From the NCBI GenBank assembly GCA_030427505.1, contig JAUICH010000007.1, positions 1-64,000 on the forward strand: a stretch of 64,000 bases of DNA, given 5' to 3'. The position numbers were made by a program, and so were the translations under genes. Of the stretch, positions 8,360 through 17,915 are shown in pieces. Source of the DNA: Verrucomicrobiia bacterium. GTDB taxonomy: Bacteria; Verrucomicrobiota; Verrucomicrobiia; Verrucomicrobiales; DEV007. Numbering within the stretch: position 1 is the stretch's first letter; every line of letters starts with the position of its first letter. The notes under the pieces are model-generated. The model saw only the letters and a list, made by a program, of their open reading frames with translations. It was not told the origin of the DNA and ran no database searches.

Positions 8360-9447
8360 GGTGTTGAAATTATGGGTTTTATACCGGTTGGTTGGTCTAT
8401 TATACCCGTAATTCGGACGTCATCACCGAACCGGTGAGTCTCAACGTCCCTTAACCGGGTCATGAAATCCGGAAGATCAAGCAGCCGCTGCCCGCCTCCA
8501 GCCAGGATGGGAGCGACGTAAAGCACGACCTCATCCACTAACCCCTGTTGCAGTGCCGTGGCAAAGAGATGCCCCCCGGATTCCAGCATTACGGAGTTGA
8601 GCCCCCGAGCGGCGAGTTCGCGCAGAACGCTCCCCAGGTCCTCCGTGGTGAAGACCAGGGTGCGGTCCTGGTGGGCGTCAGTGAACACCTGAGCCGCATC
8701 CGGCAGGTCACCGGATCTGGAAACCACGATGCGCCATGGCTGCTCCGGCCGGTAGTCCGCCCATTCGCCCCGGACCGTCAGTTGGGGGTCGTCCGCCCGC
8801 AGCGTCTGCCCGCCAATAAGAATGCCGTCCAACCGGGAGCGCAGCCGGTGAACGTCAGCCCGGCTGGTCTCATTACTAAGCCAGCGGTCTTCGCCCGGCG
8901 GCAGGGTGGTGCATCCGTTCAGGGTGATGGCGGATTTGGCGGTCACCCAAGGCCGGCCTTCGGTCACGCGCTTGGTAAAGAAGCGGATCAAATGCCGGCA
9001 CTCGGCATCTCTAACACCCGTGGTAACTGAAACACCGTTGGCTTCCAGGCGCCACAACCCGCCGCCCTGATGTCCGGGAAACGGATCCGTCGCGCCCACC
9101 ACGACACGGGGAATCCGCTTTTCCAGGATCAGGTCCGTGCAGGGCGGCGTCCGCCCGTGGGTGGAGCAGGGTTCCAGAGTGACGTAGAGCGTAGAGTCAG
9201 ATAGTAGTGCGCCATTCCCCCGGGTTTCCGCGTCGCGGACCGCTTCCACTTCGGCATGTGGCCGACCCGCCTGGTGGTGGTATCCCGTGCCGATGATCTT
9301 ACCCGCATGGACCAGAACAGCACCTACCGGTGGATTTGGACTAGTGAGTCCAAAAGACTTGCCCGCTTCCTCCAAAGCGCGATCCATCCAGATCTCGTCA
9401 GGCGAGCCGTTGGGTTTAGGATCTGGGGCGTGAGATGCCGTTTCCAT
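8356..9447 (-). CDS. ribD: Riboflavin biosynthesis deaminase/reductase RibD
   Basis: Bifunctional enzyme for the second and third steps of riboflavin synthesis. The N-terminal cytidine-deaminase-type domain has the zinc ligands in HAEVEAV and PCSTHGRTPPC; the C-terminal reductase domain has VTAKSAITLNG, DGILIGGQTLRADDPQLTVR and LESGGHLFATAL. The usual PNP motif is present as SPNPPVGAVLV. ATG at 9447 gives 363 residues, close to the family length; a GTG at 9474 would add nine residues. In the linker after the zinc site, DPFPGHQGGGLWRL replaces the common DPNPxVxGxGxxxL. Transcribed before the HAD phosphatase, with a 4-bp overlap. Confidence 0.93.
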   Translation of the reverse strand: METASHAPDPKPNGSPDEIWMDRALEEAGKSFGLTSPNPPVGAVLVHAGKIIGTGYHHQAGRPHAEVEAVRDAETRGNGALLSDSTLYVTLEPCSTHGRTPPCTDLILEKRIPRVVVGATDPFPGHQGGGLWRLEANGVSVTTGVRDAECRHLIRFFTKRVTEGRPWVTAKSAITLNGCTTLPPGEDRWLSNETSRADVHRLRSRLDGILIGGQTLRADDPQLTVRGEWADYRPEQPWRIVVSRSGDLPDAAQVFTDAHQDRTLVFTTEDLGSVLRELAARGLNSVMLESGGHLFATALQQGLVDEVVLYVAPILAGGGQRLLDLPDFMTRLRDVETHRFGDDVRITGIIDQPTGIKPIISTP

Positions 9448-9561
9448 TTCTGGTGGATCGCAATCATTCACCACGGCGCGTTCCCTGGCATCTGTAAAGC
9501 TCGAAAGATCCTTTCCTTAGGCCGGGCGATGAGGCAGCTTTGACCCAATCCCCCCTTATCC

Positions 9562-10614
9562 GTGCCTTTGAAGCTTTCCCTCAAGCAGAAAGAACAGTTT
9601 TACCAGGAACTGGCTAAGTTCGTCGAATCCGGTTTTGGCTTCGACCGCGCCTGTCAGTCCATTGCCGAGCTGGGCCAGGCGCCGCAGCTGCACCGGACCA
9701 TTTGCCGGAGCATCCGCAAACACCTGGAGTCGGGTGAGTCGATCTCCGAAGCGATGCGCAAGGCGTCCCCCTCCATCACGGCGCTGGAATGGACCGTCGT
9801 GGAAGCCGCCGAGCGCGGCGGAGTGCTGGAAAAGGGATTGCGGCGACTGGCGGAGTATTTTCATCGCCTGCGGGAAACCCGCCAGATCCTCTGGCGAAAC
9901 ATGCTCTATCCCGTGGCTGTGTTGCACATGGCGGTGGTGCTAGGGGTCGTCACCACAAAAGTGGCGGGAGCATTCCAGGGGGACGGGCCCTCGGGCGCCG
10001 CCGGTGCTTTCGCCTTCCTGACGGACGCGGGCTCGGGTATCTTGTTATGGCTGGCGATCCTCTACCTCCTTTGTGCCATCTTTGCTGTCGTAATCGGCTT
10101 CATCTTTCAGCAGGGCCAAACCAGCCTTTGGGCCGACCGTCTGCTGCAACGAATTCCCGTCATTGGTGGCGCCCGCCGTTACCTGGCCCTGTCCCGCTTC
10201 ACCGAAGCTTTTTCCGCCGGAGTGACGGCCGGCCAGAAAATGAGCCGTTCCCTTCGGGGCGCCGCCGCCGCTGCCCAGAGTGCGGTGATCGGTAAGGCGG
10301 GAAACCGCATCGCCAAGGCGGCGGAGGAAGGAAAACCCATCGGCGACGCTTTCCTGGCCCAGGGCCGCGCCTTTCCCGGCGATTTCTGCCGCTCCATCCA
10401 CAACGCCGAACTCGCCGGCGCTCTCGACAAAGACCTGGAACGCTGGTCCCGCGAATTCGACGAACGCGCCACCGCCGGCATCAAAGCTGTCGCCGTCTGG
10501 CTCCCCCGCATCCTCTACGGTGGCGTGGTGTGCGTGGTAATCTTTGTCGTTATCCGCTTTGCGTTAACGTATTATGGAGCAATTCAGGGGATCCTGGATA
10601 TGGATCCTTACTAA
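9562..10614 (+). CDS. GspF/PilC-type inner-membrane protein
   Basis: 350-residue member of the type II secretion system F family, the polytopic platform protein of type II secretion and type IV pilus machines. Two copies of the helical T2SSF domain are visible: about 10-125 (FYQELAKFVESGFGFDRACQSIA..EWTVVEAAERGGVLEKGLRRLAEYF) and about 205-320 (ALSRFTEAFSAGVTAGQKMSRSL..AELAGALDKDLERWSREFDER). Transmembrane helices fall near 115-135, 155-180 and 322-342. GTG start at 9562, the only usable start after an in-frame stop. It stands alone, with no GspE/PilB, pilin or peptidase nearby, so which machine it serves cannot be told here. Confidence 0.88.
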   Translation: MPLKLSLKQKEQFYQELAKFVESGFGFDRACQSIAELGQAPQLHRTICRSIRKHLESGESISEAMRKASPSITALEWTVVEAAERGGVLEKGLRRLAEYFHRLRETRQILWRNMLYPVAVLHMAVVLGVVTTKVAGAFQGDGPSGAAGAFAFLTDAGSGILLWLAILYLLCAIFAVVIGFIFQQGQTSLWADRLLQRIPVIGGARRYLALSRFTEAFSAGVTAGQKMSRSLRGAAAAAQSAVIGKAGNRIAKAAEEGKPIGDAFLAQGRAFPGDFCRSIHNAELAGALDKDLERWSREFDERATAGIKAVAVWLPRILYGGVVCVVIFVVIRFALTYYGAIQGILDMDPY

Positions 10615-10701
10615 CGAGCTTAGGTACTCAGACGGTGGGCCTTAGGAGGGAGTACCGACACTTTCAGGGACCTGGGACAGCCTGTCGCCCAAATCCAGTC
10701 G

Positions 10702-10749
10702 ACCGGTACTACCGGTCTATTCATGTACTGGACATAATAACACTGGACA
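10702..10749 (+). promoter_or_regulatory. Repeated motifs upstream of recA
   Basis: The 260-bp region 10615-10874 ahead of recA contains ACCGGT-ACT-ACCGGT (10702-10716), the small palindrome ATGT-ACTGG-ACAT (10724-10736), and a direct repeat ACTGGACA at 10727-10734 and 10742-10749, 15 bp apart. These are candidate operator or promoter elements for recA, for example for an SOS repressor, but I do not recognise a canonical LexA box. Confidence 0.35.
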
Positions 10750-10874
10750 AATGAACAGTTTTTCGCTTAGCTACGGCAAATACTTTCAAAACTATGGTTG
10801 AACTGCTATCTCCTACTACCAACGCTGAAGACGAGCTTCCCAAGAGCCGGACTTCATCAGACCGTCCCACTCGC

Positions 10875-11957
10875 ATGGCTAAATCGACCGCAGATAAGAA
10901 AACGGCCGGCAATAAGGAAACGCCGGACAATCCTGAGAAGAACAAGATCGCCGAGGCGCGCGCCAAGAACCTGGATCTGGCGATTTCTCAGATTCAGAAA
11001 GACTACGGCGAAGGCGCTATTATGCGCCTGGGGGAAAACAGTTCCGTCGACGTGGAGGCGATCCCGACCGGAAACCTATTGATTGACCGCGCGCTCGGGG
11101 TGGGCGGCTTTCCGCGGGGCCGGATTGTGGAAATTTACGGACCGGAATCTTCCGGTAAAACGACGCTGACCCTTACGGCGGTGGCCCAGGCCCAGAAACA
11201 AGGGGGTTTGGCCGGGTTCGTGGATGTGGAGCACGCCCTGGATCCCCAGTATGCCCGCCGTCTCGGGGTGAACCTGGACGAATTGCTGGTGTCTCAGCCC
11301 AGTTCGGGGGAGGAAGCCCTGCGCATTGTGGAAACGCTGGTCCGCTCCAATGCCCTGGACGTCATCGTCTTGGACTCCGTGGCGGCTCTGGTGACCAAGC
11401 AGGAACTGGAAGGCGAAATCGGAGACGCCACCGTCGGCGCTCAGGCTCGTCTCATGAGCGCGGCACTCCGCAAACTGACGGCCATGATTTCCAAGGCTCG
11501 CACGGTGTGCATTTTCACCAACCAGATTCGCGAGAAAGTCGGTGTCATGTTCGGCAACCCGGAAACCACGCCTGGTGGCCGCGCCCTGAAGTTCTACAGC
11601 TCTGTCCGCGTGGATATCCGCCGGATCGGCAGCATCAAGCAGACCGACGGCACTGTCACCGGCAACCGCACGCGGATCAAGGTGGTGAAGAACAAGGTGG
11701 CGCCGCCCTACACGGAAGCCGAGTTCGATATCATGTACAACGAGGGCATTTCCTCCGTGGGTTCCCTGTTGGACCTGGCGCTGGAGTTCGACATCCTCCA
11801 GAAACGCGGTTCCTGGTTCAGCTACAAGGGCACCCAGCTCGCCCAGGGCCGGGACGCGGCGAAAGACGCCCTAAAGGCGGACGAGAAGCTTTATAAAGAG
11901 ATTGAAGCCGAAGTCCGGGAGAAAATGGATCCCACCGAGGAAGCCGGGAAGAAATAG
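10875..11957 (+). CDS. recA: Recombinase RecA
   Basis: DNA-dependent ATPase for homologous recombination and SOS signalling. With the ATG at 10875 (MAKSTADKK) the protein is 360 residues. Walker [10 protein letters not shown] at 89-97, the catalytic glutamate E119 in FVDVEHALD, Walker [11 protein letters not shown] (D167), loop L1 region [22 protein letters not shown], and loop L2 [26 protein letters not shown]. Another in-frame ATG at 10794 would add 27 residues (387 total) that do not resemble RecA. Neither start has a clear ribosome-binding site. The C-terminus is acidic/Lys-rich, as usual. Confidence 0.96.
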   Translation: MAKSTADKKTAGNKETPDNPEKNKIAEARAKNLDLAISQIQKDYGEGAIMRLGENSSVDVEAIPTGNLLIDRALGVGGFPRGRIVEIYGPESSGKTTLTLTAVAQAQKQGGLAGFVDVEHALDPQYARRLGVNLDELLVSQPSSGEEALRIVETLVRSNALDVIVLDSVAALVTKQELEGEIGDATVGAQARLMSAALRKLTAMISKARTVCIFTNQIREKVGVMFGNPETTPGGRALKFYSSVRVDIRRIGSIKQTDGTVTGNRTRIKVVKNKVAPPYTEAEFDIMYNEGISSVGSLLDLALEFDILQKRGSWFSYKGTQLAQGRDAAKDALKADEKLYKEIEAEVREKMDPTEEAGKK

Positions 11958-11995
11958 GCGGCCCCGATACGGTTCACGAAGTTCTTTTTCGCTGT

Positions 11996-12046
11996 CTTTC
12001 GGCCGAAATCGGGTGGGGTTGAGACCTCCCGGTTTCCGGCCGAAAG
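11996..12046 (+). terminator. Long imperfect hairpin after recA
   Basis: CTTTCGGCCGAAATCGGG (11996-12013) pairs with CCCGGTTTCCGGCCGAAAG (12028-12046) with one bulge, around a 14-nt loop. It sits between recA and alaS, and could end recA transcription or be part of the alaS leader. It is not followed by a T-run, so this is not a classical intrinsic terminator. Confidence 0.45.
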
Positions 12047-12159
12047 TGTTTCAGGAACGAACCGTCACGCCGGACCGGCTTCATCCGGGAGATTGGCCCT
12101 TGCTAGCGGGCTTGGGTGGCTTAATCGTTCCACCCCCAAAACAGCGATTTAGCGATTCC

Positions 12160-15003
12160 ATGACCTCCAAAGAAATACGGCAGTCTTTTCTCGACTTCTT
12201 CGAGGAGCAGGGGCACACCATCGTGCCCTCGGCCTCGCTCATGCCCACATCGCCGAATCTGCTGTTCACGAACGCTGGGATGAACCAGTTCGTGCCGTAT
12301 TTCCTGGGTTCGGAAAAGGCTCCCTACGATCCGCCCCGCGCGGCGGACACCCAGAAGTGCATTCGCGCCGGCGGCAAGCACAACGACTTGGAGGACGTCG
12401 GTTTCGACACCTACCACCACACGTTCTTCGAAATGCTCGGGAACTGGAGCTTTGGCGATTACTTCAAGAAAGAAGCGATCACCTGGGCCTGGGAACTCCT
12501 GACCGGCCGGTGGGGTATTCCGAAAGAGCGCCTCTACGCCACGGTCTACAAACCCGGGGAAGGGGACCCGGCGGAGTTCGACCAGGAAGCCTACGACTAT
12601 TGGGCCAAGATTTACACGGACGCCGGGCTCGATCCAAAGGTCCACATCGTTAACGGGAACAAGAAAGACAATTTCTGGATGATGGGAGACACCGGTCCCT
12701 GCGGACCGTGCTCCGAGATCCACATCGACCTGACGCCAAATGGCGATACGAAGGGCACACTCGTCAATGGTGACGATGCCCGCTGCATCGAAATCTGGAA
12801 CCTCGTTTTCATCCAGCTGAACGCGGAAAAGGACGGGTCTTTCCGCCCCTTGCCTGCCAAACACGTCGATACCGGCATGGGCTTCGAACGCATCTGCGCC
12901 GTGCTCCAGGGCACCCGGGGATTGACCGACTTTGGCCGCTTGGCTTCCAACTACGACACGGACGTCTTTACGCCCATCTTCGCGGCGATTTCCAAGCTTT
13001 GTGGAAAGACCTATGACGGCACCGTGCCGAAGGGCGGCAGCCGCGCGGGCTTGAGTGGCCAGGAAGAAATCGACGTGGCTTTCCGGGTCATCGCCGATCA
13101 CCTGCGTACGGTCAGTTTTTCCATTGCCGATGGTATTCTGCCCTCTAATGAAGGCCGGAACTACGTGGTGCGCCGCATCCTGCGCCGCGCGATCCGCATG
13201 GGCCGGACCCTTGGTTTGGGCGATGGCGGAAAGCCTTTCCTCCCCCAGCTCGCTCCCACCTTGATCGAGCAGATGAGCGAAGCGTTTCCCGAGCTGGAAT
13301 CCCGGCGGGCTAAGATTCTCGAGATCCTCGAGATGGAAGAGGAGAGCTTTAACCGTACCCTGGATCGCGGCATCAAGCTGTTTGAAGAAGCATCCGCTGA
13401 TCTAAAACCGGGTTCCGCGTTTCCAGCGAGCACCGTGGTTAAACTTTGGGAGACCTACGGCTTCCCCCTGGATCTGACTCAGATGATGCTCGACGAGCGA
13501 GACCTGAAGGTCGACCAGGAGGAGCTTGAGGCCCTCAAAGAAAAACACAGCCAGACAGGAGAAGCCGGCCACTCGACTCAGGATGTCAGTGCCGTTAAAA
13601 TAGACACGGACGTCGTTTCTGAGTTTGTTGGCTATGATTCCGACTCAGTGGAGGCCACGGTCGAACGATGGGTGCTGGATGAGAACGGTACCTACGCCAT
13701 TGTCGACAAGAGCCCATTGTACGTGGAAAAGGGCGGCCAGGTCGGAGACACCGGCTTTGCGACGATCAATGGCGACACCATCCCAGTGCGACAGAGCCTG
13801 AGCGTGGGTGAAGCGCTCTGCCTGGAACTTGAGTCCAAACCTGAAAAGGAAACGGACAAGATTGTGATTAGCGTGGAGCCGGAACGCCGCCGCGCGATTG
13901 AGCGGCACCACACCGCCACGCATTTGTTCCACTGGGCGTTGCACGAAACCGTTAGCCGCGACGCGACCCAGCAGGGTTCCCTGGTGGCGCCGGATCGCCT
14001 GCGTTTCGATTTCAACAGCAAAGCGCTGGATTCCGAACAACTGGAAACCATCGAAAAGCTCGTCAACGATTGCGTCGAATCGAACGATCCCGTCAGCTGG
14101 GTGGAAGTCCCCCATAGTGAGATTCAGGGTAAAGACGACATCATGCAGTTCTTCGGAGACAAGTATGGGGACAATGTCCGCGTCGTCCAGATCGGCGGGA
14201 AGCCCGGCCAACTGGATGGCTACTCCATGGAACTCTGCGGCGGTACCCATGTTCGCCAGACCGGAGACATCAAGTTTTTCAAGATTCGTAGCGAAGGCGC
14301 TATTGCCGCCGGTATTCGGCGAGTGGAGGCCGTTTGTGGTGACACGGCGTTGGAATACCTGGCAGACACCGCGGCTCAGCTGAAAAAGGAAGCCAGCGAA
14401 CTGGAAGCGAAGCTGAACGACGCCAATTCCCGGCTGAAGGAAGTCGGCCAAAAACCAGTGGTGGTCGATCCTCTCGAGACCGATCCCGCCAAGGTCCTTT
14501 CAAAGGCTGATGCCTCCTCCATCGACGAGGTAAACGCCGCCCTGCGTCAGCTCACCCAGCACCGTGAAGATTTGAAGAACGCGGTGGTGGAAGCGGAAAA
14601 GCGTTTCAAGAAAGCTTCGGGTTCGCTCCAGGGCCAGTTGGCGGACGAAACGCTGAACGGCTGGATGGAAGAGGCGGAGGGTGGCGCGTTGCCCGAAAAG
14701 CTCGTCAAGATCGTGGAAGGAGACGACCCGGCACTCCTGCAGGAAATCCTGAATGGTCTGAAAAAACGTCAGTATCCCGGCGTGGCGGTAGTGGTGCAGG
14801 TGGCGGACGGAAAGGTTCACCTCGGCGCCCTGGTGCACCCTGGCGAGACAAAGGAATTTCGCGCCGGAGATCTCATTCGAGAACTGGCTCCCGTGGTGGG
14901 CGGCAAAGGCGGCGGGAAACCCGAAATGGCCCGGGGCGCGGGATCGGAGCCGGACAAAGTGCCGGACTTGCTGACCAAAGCTACGGAACTCCTGGGGGCC
15001 TGA
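12160..15003 (+). CDS. alaS: Alanine--tRNA ligase
   Basis: Class II synthetase that charges tRNA-Ala and edits mischarged Ser/Gly. 947 residues, longer than the common 870-880. Aminoacylation domain from the N-terminus (SKEIRQSFLDFFEEQGHTIVPSASL, TNAGMNQF, MGDTGPCGPCSEIH, GMGFERI), tRNA-recognition helices, an editing domain with the zinc motifs HHTATHLFH and CGGTH, a coiled-coil region, and a DHHA1 C-terminal domain ending VVGGKGGGKPEMARGAG. ATG at 12160 (MTSKEIRQSF) is chosen; an in-frame open stretch of 86 codons upstream does not resemble AlaS. Single gene, 156 bp beyond the recA-side hairpin region's start. Confidence 0.96.
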   Translation: MTSKEIRQSFLDFFEEQGHTIVPSASLMPTSPNLLFTNAGMNQFVPYFLGSEKAPYDPPRAADTQKCIRAGGKHNDLEDVGFDTYHHTFFEMLGNWSFGDYFKKEAITWAWELLTGRWGIPKERLYATVYKPGEGDPAEFDQEAYDYWAKIYTDAGLDPKVHIVNGNKKDNFWMMGDTGPCGPCSEIHIDLTPNGDTKGTLVNGDDARCIEIWNLVFIQLNAEKDGSFRPLPAKHVDTGMGFERICAVLQGTRGLTDFGRLASNYDTDVFTPIFAAISKLCGKTYDGTVPKGGSRAGLSGQEEIDVAFRVIADHLRTVSFSIADGILPSNEGRNYVVRRILRRAIRMGRTLGLGDGGKPFLPQLAPTLIEQMSEAFPELESRRAKILEILEMEEESFNRTLDRGIKLFEEASADLKPGSAFPASTVVKLWETYGFPLDLTQMMLDERDLKVDQEELEALKEKHSQTGEAGHSTQDVSAVKIDTDVVSEFVGYDSDSVEATVERWVLDENGTYAIVDKSPLYVEKGGQVGDTGFATINGDTIPVRQSLSVGEALCLELESKPEKETDKIVISVEPERRRAIERHHTATHLFHWALHETVSRDATQQGSLVAPDRLRFDFNSKALDSEQLETIEKLVNDCVESNDPVSWVEVPHSEIQGKDDIMQFFGDKYGDNVRVVQIGGKPGQLDGYSMELCGGTHVRQTGDIKFFKIRSEGAIAAGIRRVEAVCGDTALEYLADTAAQLKKEASELEAKLNDANSRLKEVGQKPVVVDPLETDPAKVLSKADASSIDEVNAALRQLTQHREDLKNAVVEAEKRFKKASGSLQGQLADETLNGWMEEAEGGALPEKLVKIVEGDDPALLQEILNGLKKRQYPGVAVVVQVADGKVHLGALVHPGETKEFRAGDLIRELAPVVGGKGGGKPEMARGAGSEPDKVPDLLTKATELLGA

Positions 15004-15025
15004 GCCTCCGGGTGACCGCACCGGA

Positions 15026-15373
15026 TTAATTAGTGCGGCTCAGCTGATCCAGGTAAGGATCGTCACCGCCCAGCAGGTCGGCTTCGCTGGTAACGCCACT
15101 GTTGCGAATGCCGCGCAAGACACGTGAACTGCCCAAGCGATGGGCGGGGCTCTTCAGCGTCTTGTTAATATAATCGATCAAGAGAGGCGCCGTGGCGAGA
15201 GCGCCAATGGAAAAGAGGGCCGATGCCACGCTGCCGCGCTGCGCCTTCTTCACCCGGTCCGCGACCAGAATGCCCACCGCGCACCCAATGGCGGCTGGCG
15301 CCACTGCCAATGCGGTGCCAAGCAAAGTCGTATTGATTGGAGGACGGCGATGTTCGAGTTCACGGTGGGGCAT
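15026..15373 (-). CDS. Small two-helix membrane protein, unknown
   Basis: 115 residues, not recognised. Two hydrophobic stretches, about 17-38 (TLLGTALAVAPAAIGCAVGILV) and about 50-68 (ASALFSIGALATAPLLIDYI), separated by a basic loop, suggest a membrane protein with a cytoplasmic C-terminal tail ending in acidic residues (LLGGDDPYLDQL). Convergent with alaS (22-bp gap) and divergent from manC. It could be a conserved lineage-specific protein; the clear helix pattern and absence of a better frame support it being real. Confidence 0.6.
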   Translation of the reverse strand: MPHRELEHRRPPINTTLLGTALAVAPAAIGCAVGILVADRVKKAQRGSVASALFSIGALATAPLLIDYINKTLKSPAHRLGSSRVLRGIRNSGVTSEADLLGGDDPYLDQLSRTN

Positions 15374-15500
15374 GACATAAAAGTACTCGCATTGCGGCTC
15401 TTGAAAACTCAGAAAGCACCCGCCGTTACAAAATTCTCCCGCCTTTTCGTTCGAGCCTCTTGCTCTCGTGCGTAAATAATAGCGCGACTCTTATTGAATC

Positions 15501-16580
15501 ATGGAAAACAAATCTCTCTACGCCTTGATCCTGGCCGGCGGCAGCGGCACTCGCTTCTGGCCCTTGAGCCGAAACGAAAAGCCCAAGCAACTTTTGAAGC
15601 TTTTCGGAAACGAGACACTGCTCGAAAAAGCAGTGTCCCGGCTCGACGGCGTGGTTCCGCGGGAAAATATTCTGATCCTGACCAATGCCGCGCAGGAAAA
15701 GGGGGTCCGGGCCGCCTTGCCTGATTTTCCAGAGGACAACATCCTGGCCGAGCCGGAAAAACGTGACACGGCGCCGGCCGTGGCTCTGGCCGTGGGCTGG
15801 GTGGCGGCGCGAGACCCCGCGGCCGCGATGTTGGTGCTTCCCGCCGACCAGCTGATTAACGATCAAGCTAAGTTTCAAGCGCAGATCAGTGACGCCGCCG
15901 AAGCCGCGCGTATTACCGAGGGAGTCGTGACCATCGGGATTAAGCCCACCTGGGCATGCCCGAGCTACGGCTACATCGAGCGCGGCAAACGCAGCCAGAT
16001 CAGCGGCCTCGAGTCGATCGATTCCCCGGTTTATGAAGTGATCCGGTTTCGTGAAAAGCCGGACACGGAACTGGCGGAGCAATTTCTAGAACAGGGCAAT
16101 TTTTCCTGGAACGCCGGAATGTTTATCTGGACGGTGCCTACGGTGGTTAGAGAGCTAAGCCACCACTGCCCGGAGCTGGCAGACTTTATTTCCAACCTTC
16201 GCAAGGCTTCTGACTTTCAGGCAACGTTCAAGAGTCAGTTTCCCACCCTCCCCAAGGTTTCCATCGACTACGCGCTCATGGAAAAGTGCCAGAAGGTCTA
16301 CAACGTTGAAGCCACCTTTGACTGGGATGATGTGGGCAGTTGGATTTCCGTCGGGAAATATCTGAACAACGACGCCAACCAAAACAGCGCGAATTGCGAA
16401 CTGACCGAGATCGACTCTCAGAGTAACATTGTCTTCAATGACACCGATGCCAGGATCGCCCTCCTGGGGGTGGATGACTTGATCGTAGTCAACACGGGAG
16501 ACGCCATTCTCATTGCGAGCCGGAATGAGGCGGACCGTATCAAAAAGCTGATCGGTAAACTGCCTGAGGATCTGCTATAG
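15501..16580 (+). CDS. manC: Mannose-1-phosphate guanylyltransferase
   Basis: Makes GDP-mannose from GTP and mannose 1-phosphate for surface polysaccharides. 359 residues, i.e. the guanylyltransferase domain without a fused isomerase cupin domain. Nucleotidyltransferase motif LAGGSGTRFWPLSRNEKPKQ near residues 11-30, FREKPD near 178, WNAGMFIW near 199 and the sugar-binding region ending WDDVGSW. ATG at 15501. Followed 15 bp later by ruvX, with which it may be cotranscribed. Confidence 0.92.
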   Translation: MENKSLYALILAGGSGTRFWPLSRNEKPKQLLKLFGNETLLEKAVSRLDGVVPRENILILTNAAQEKGVRAALPDFPEDNILAEPEKRDTAPAVALAVGWVAARDPAAAMLVLPADQLINDQAKFQAQISDAAEAARITEGVVTIGIKPTWACPSYGYIERGKRSQISGLESIDSPVYEVIRFREKPDTELAEQFLEQGNFSWNAGMFIWTVPTVVRELSHHCPELADFISNLRKASDFQATFKSQFPTLPKVSIDYALMEKCQKVYNVEATFDWDDVGSWISVGKYLNNDANQNSANCELTEIDSQSNIVFNDTDARIALLGVDDLIVVNTGDAILIASRNEADRIKKLIGKLPEDLL

Positions 16581-16595
16581 TCTGGCCGGAAAAGC

Positions 16596-17075
16596 ATGGC
16601 GGACCTGGCCAGAGTCTTGGCGATTGATTTTGGCACCGCCCGCATTGGGCTGGCGCTGAGCGATGACTTGGGCCTGATGGCCCATCCCTTGGAAACTCTT
16701 CACACCGCCAAGCCGGGAGCCGATCCAGCGGGGCGGATCGCGGAAATCGTCCGCGAGCGAGGGATTAAGATCGTACTCTTAGGTTGGCCCGTCCGGGAAG
16801 ACGGGACGGAGGGGTTGTCGGTTCGCCGGGTGAAAAGCTTTCAGCGCACTCTGGAGAAACAGTTGCCAGATGGAGTGAACCTGGAAAGAATCGACGAGCG
16901 TTTCTCGACTTCCATGGCCATGGAGAAACTTCACGCCGCTGGGAGAAACACGAAGAACTCCCGCCACATCATCGATCAGGCGGCCGCGGTGGAAATCCTG
17001 CGGGAATATCTGGCGGCGAACGCACCACCCGAAATCCTGGCCCCGCCGGAAGAAGACGAAAATGAGTGGACCTGA
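16596..17075 (+). CDS. ruvX: Putative pre-16S rRNA nuclease / Holliday junction resolvase-like YqgF
   Basis: 159-residue RNase H-fold protein of the YqgF/RuvX family; E. coli YqgF matures the 16S rRNA 5' end. Signature AIDFGTARIGLALSD near the N-terminus carries the first metal-binding Asp, GWPVREDGTEG lies centrally, and the ERIDERFSTSMAM helix and a DQAAAVEILREYL C-terminus complete the family pattern. Ends with a short acidic extension. Overlaps truA by 14 bp, indicating one operon. Confidence 0.9.
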   Translation: MADLARVLAIDFGTARIGLALSDDLGLMAHPLETLHTAKPGADPAGRIAEIVRERGIKIVLLGWPVREDGTEGLSVRRVKSFQRTLEKQLPDGVNLERIDERFSTSMAMEKLHAAGRNTKNSRHIIDQAAAVEILREYLAANAPPEILAPPEEDENEWT

Positions 17076-17865
17076 CACGCGGGCAGATGAAAGCCGGCGT
17101 CTGCTGCTCACGGTCGCCTATGACGGGCGGCCCTTCGAAGGCTGGCAAAGCCAGGTGGGCGGAAACACGGTCCAAGACGTCCTTCTGGAGACCTTGCGCA
17201 CCGTTAGCCCGGACATCAAAACCGTACAGGGCTCGGGCCGGACCGACGCGGGCGTTCACGCCCTGGCCCAGACCGCGCACTTCGACGCCAGCCCCGGCGT
17301 GGCCCTGACATGCCCACAATGGATCCGGGCTTTGAATGCCAGGCTCCCGAAGACCATCCGCATCTTTTCCTGCCGGGAAGTGGCGCCGGATTTTCATGCC
17401 CGTTTTAGCGCAAGGACGAAGACCTACCGCTACAGGCTCCATCTTGGCGAAGTTCTCCCGCCCTTGGAGAGTGGGCTGGCCTGGCACTTGCCGCGAGGCC
17501 TGGACCACGAGCGCCTGCGCAAGGCGCTTGACCTTTATGCAGGACAGCACAACTTCCGGGCCTTTGCGGCGAACCGGGGAAACGAGAAAGCTTCCGCCGA
17601 ACCGCCAAACACCGTGCGGACGCTTTCCCGGCCGGTCCTGAGCGCCCCCGAAGAGCAGATCCTCACCTTGGAGTTTACCGGGGACGGGTTTCTGTATAAA
17701 ATGGTCCGGTTCCTGGTGGGCACAGCGGTCAGATGCGCGCAATCGAAGCTTGAAGTGGCCGAGGTGGAACGGCTCCTGCATCAACCGGTTGCCGGGGAAA
17801 AGGCGCCCTACTGCGCCCCTCCGGACGGCCTGTATCTGGTGAACGTGAATTATGACTTCGCTTAA
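17062..17865 (+). CDS. truA: tRNA pseudouridine(38-40) synthase TruA
   Basis: Converts uridines 38-40 in the anticodon arm to pseudouridine. 267 residues. Catalytic aspartate D62 in GSGRTDAGVHALAQ; other family blocks are YDGRPFEGWQSQ (20-31), ARTKTYRYRL, HNFRAFA and FTGDGFLYKMVRFLVGT. Start ATG at 17062 lies within the end of ruvX, consistent with translational coupling. The ten residues before LLLTVAYDG are a short non-conserved extension. Confidence 0.95.
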   Translation: MSGPDTRADESRRLLLTVAYDGRPFEGWQSQVGGNTVQDVLLETLRTVSPDIKTVQGSGRTDAGVHALAQTAHFDASPGVALTCPQWIRALNARLPKTIRIFSCREVAPDFHARFSARTKTYRYRLHLGEVLPPLESGLAWHLPRGLDHERLRKALDLYAGQHNFRAFAANRGNEKASAEPPNTVRTLSRPVLSAPEEQILTLEFTGDGFLYKMVRFLVGTAVRCAQSKLEVAEVERLLHQPVAGEKAPYCAPPDGLYLVNVNYDFA

Positions 17866-17915
17866 CGTGAAAAGACTTCCGGGAAGGGTGAATCTCTGTA
17901 TTGTCTCCGCGTTCT

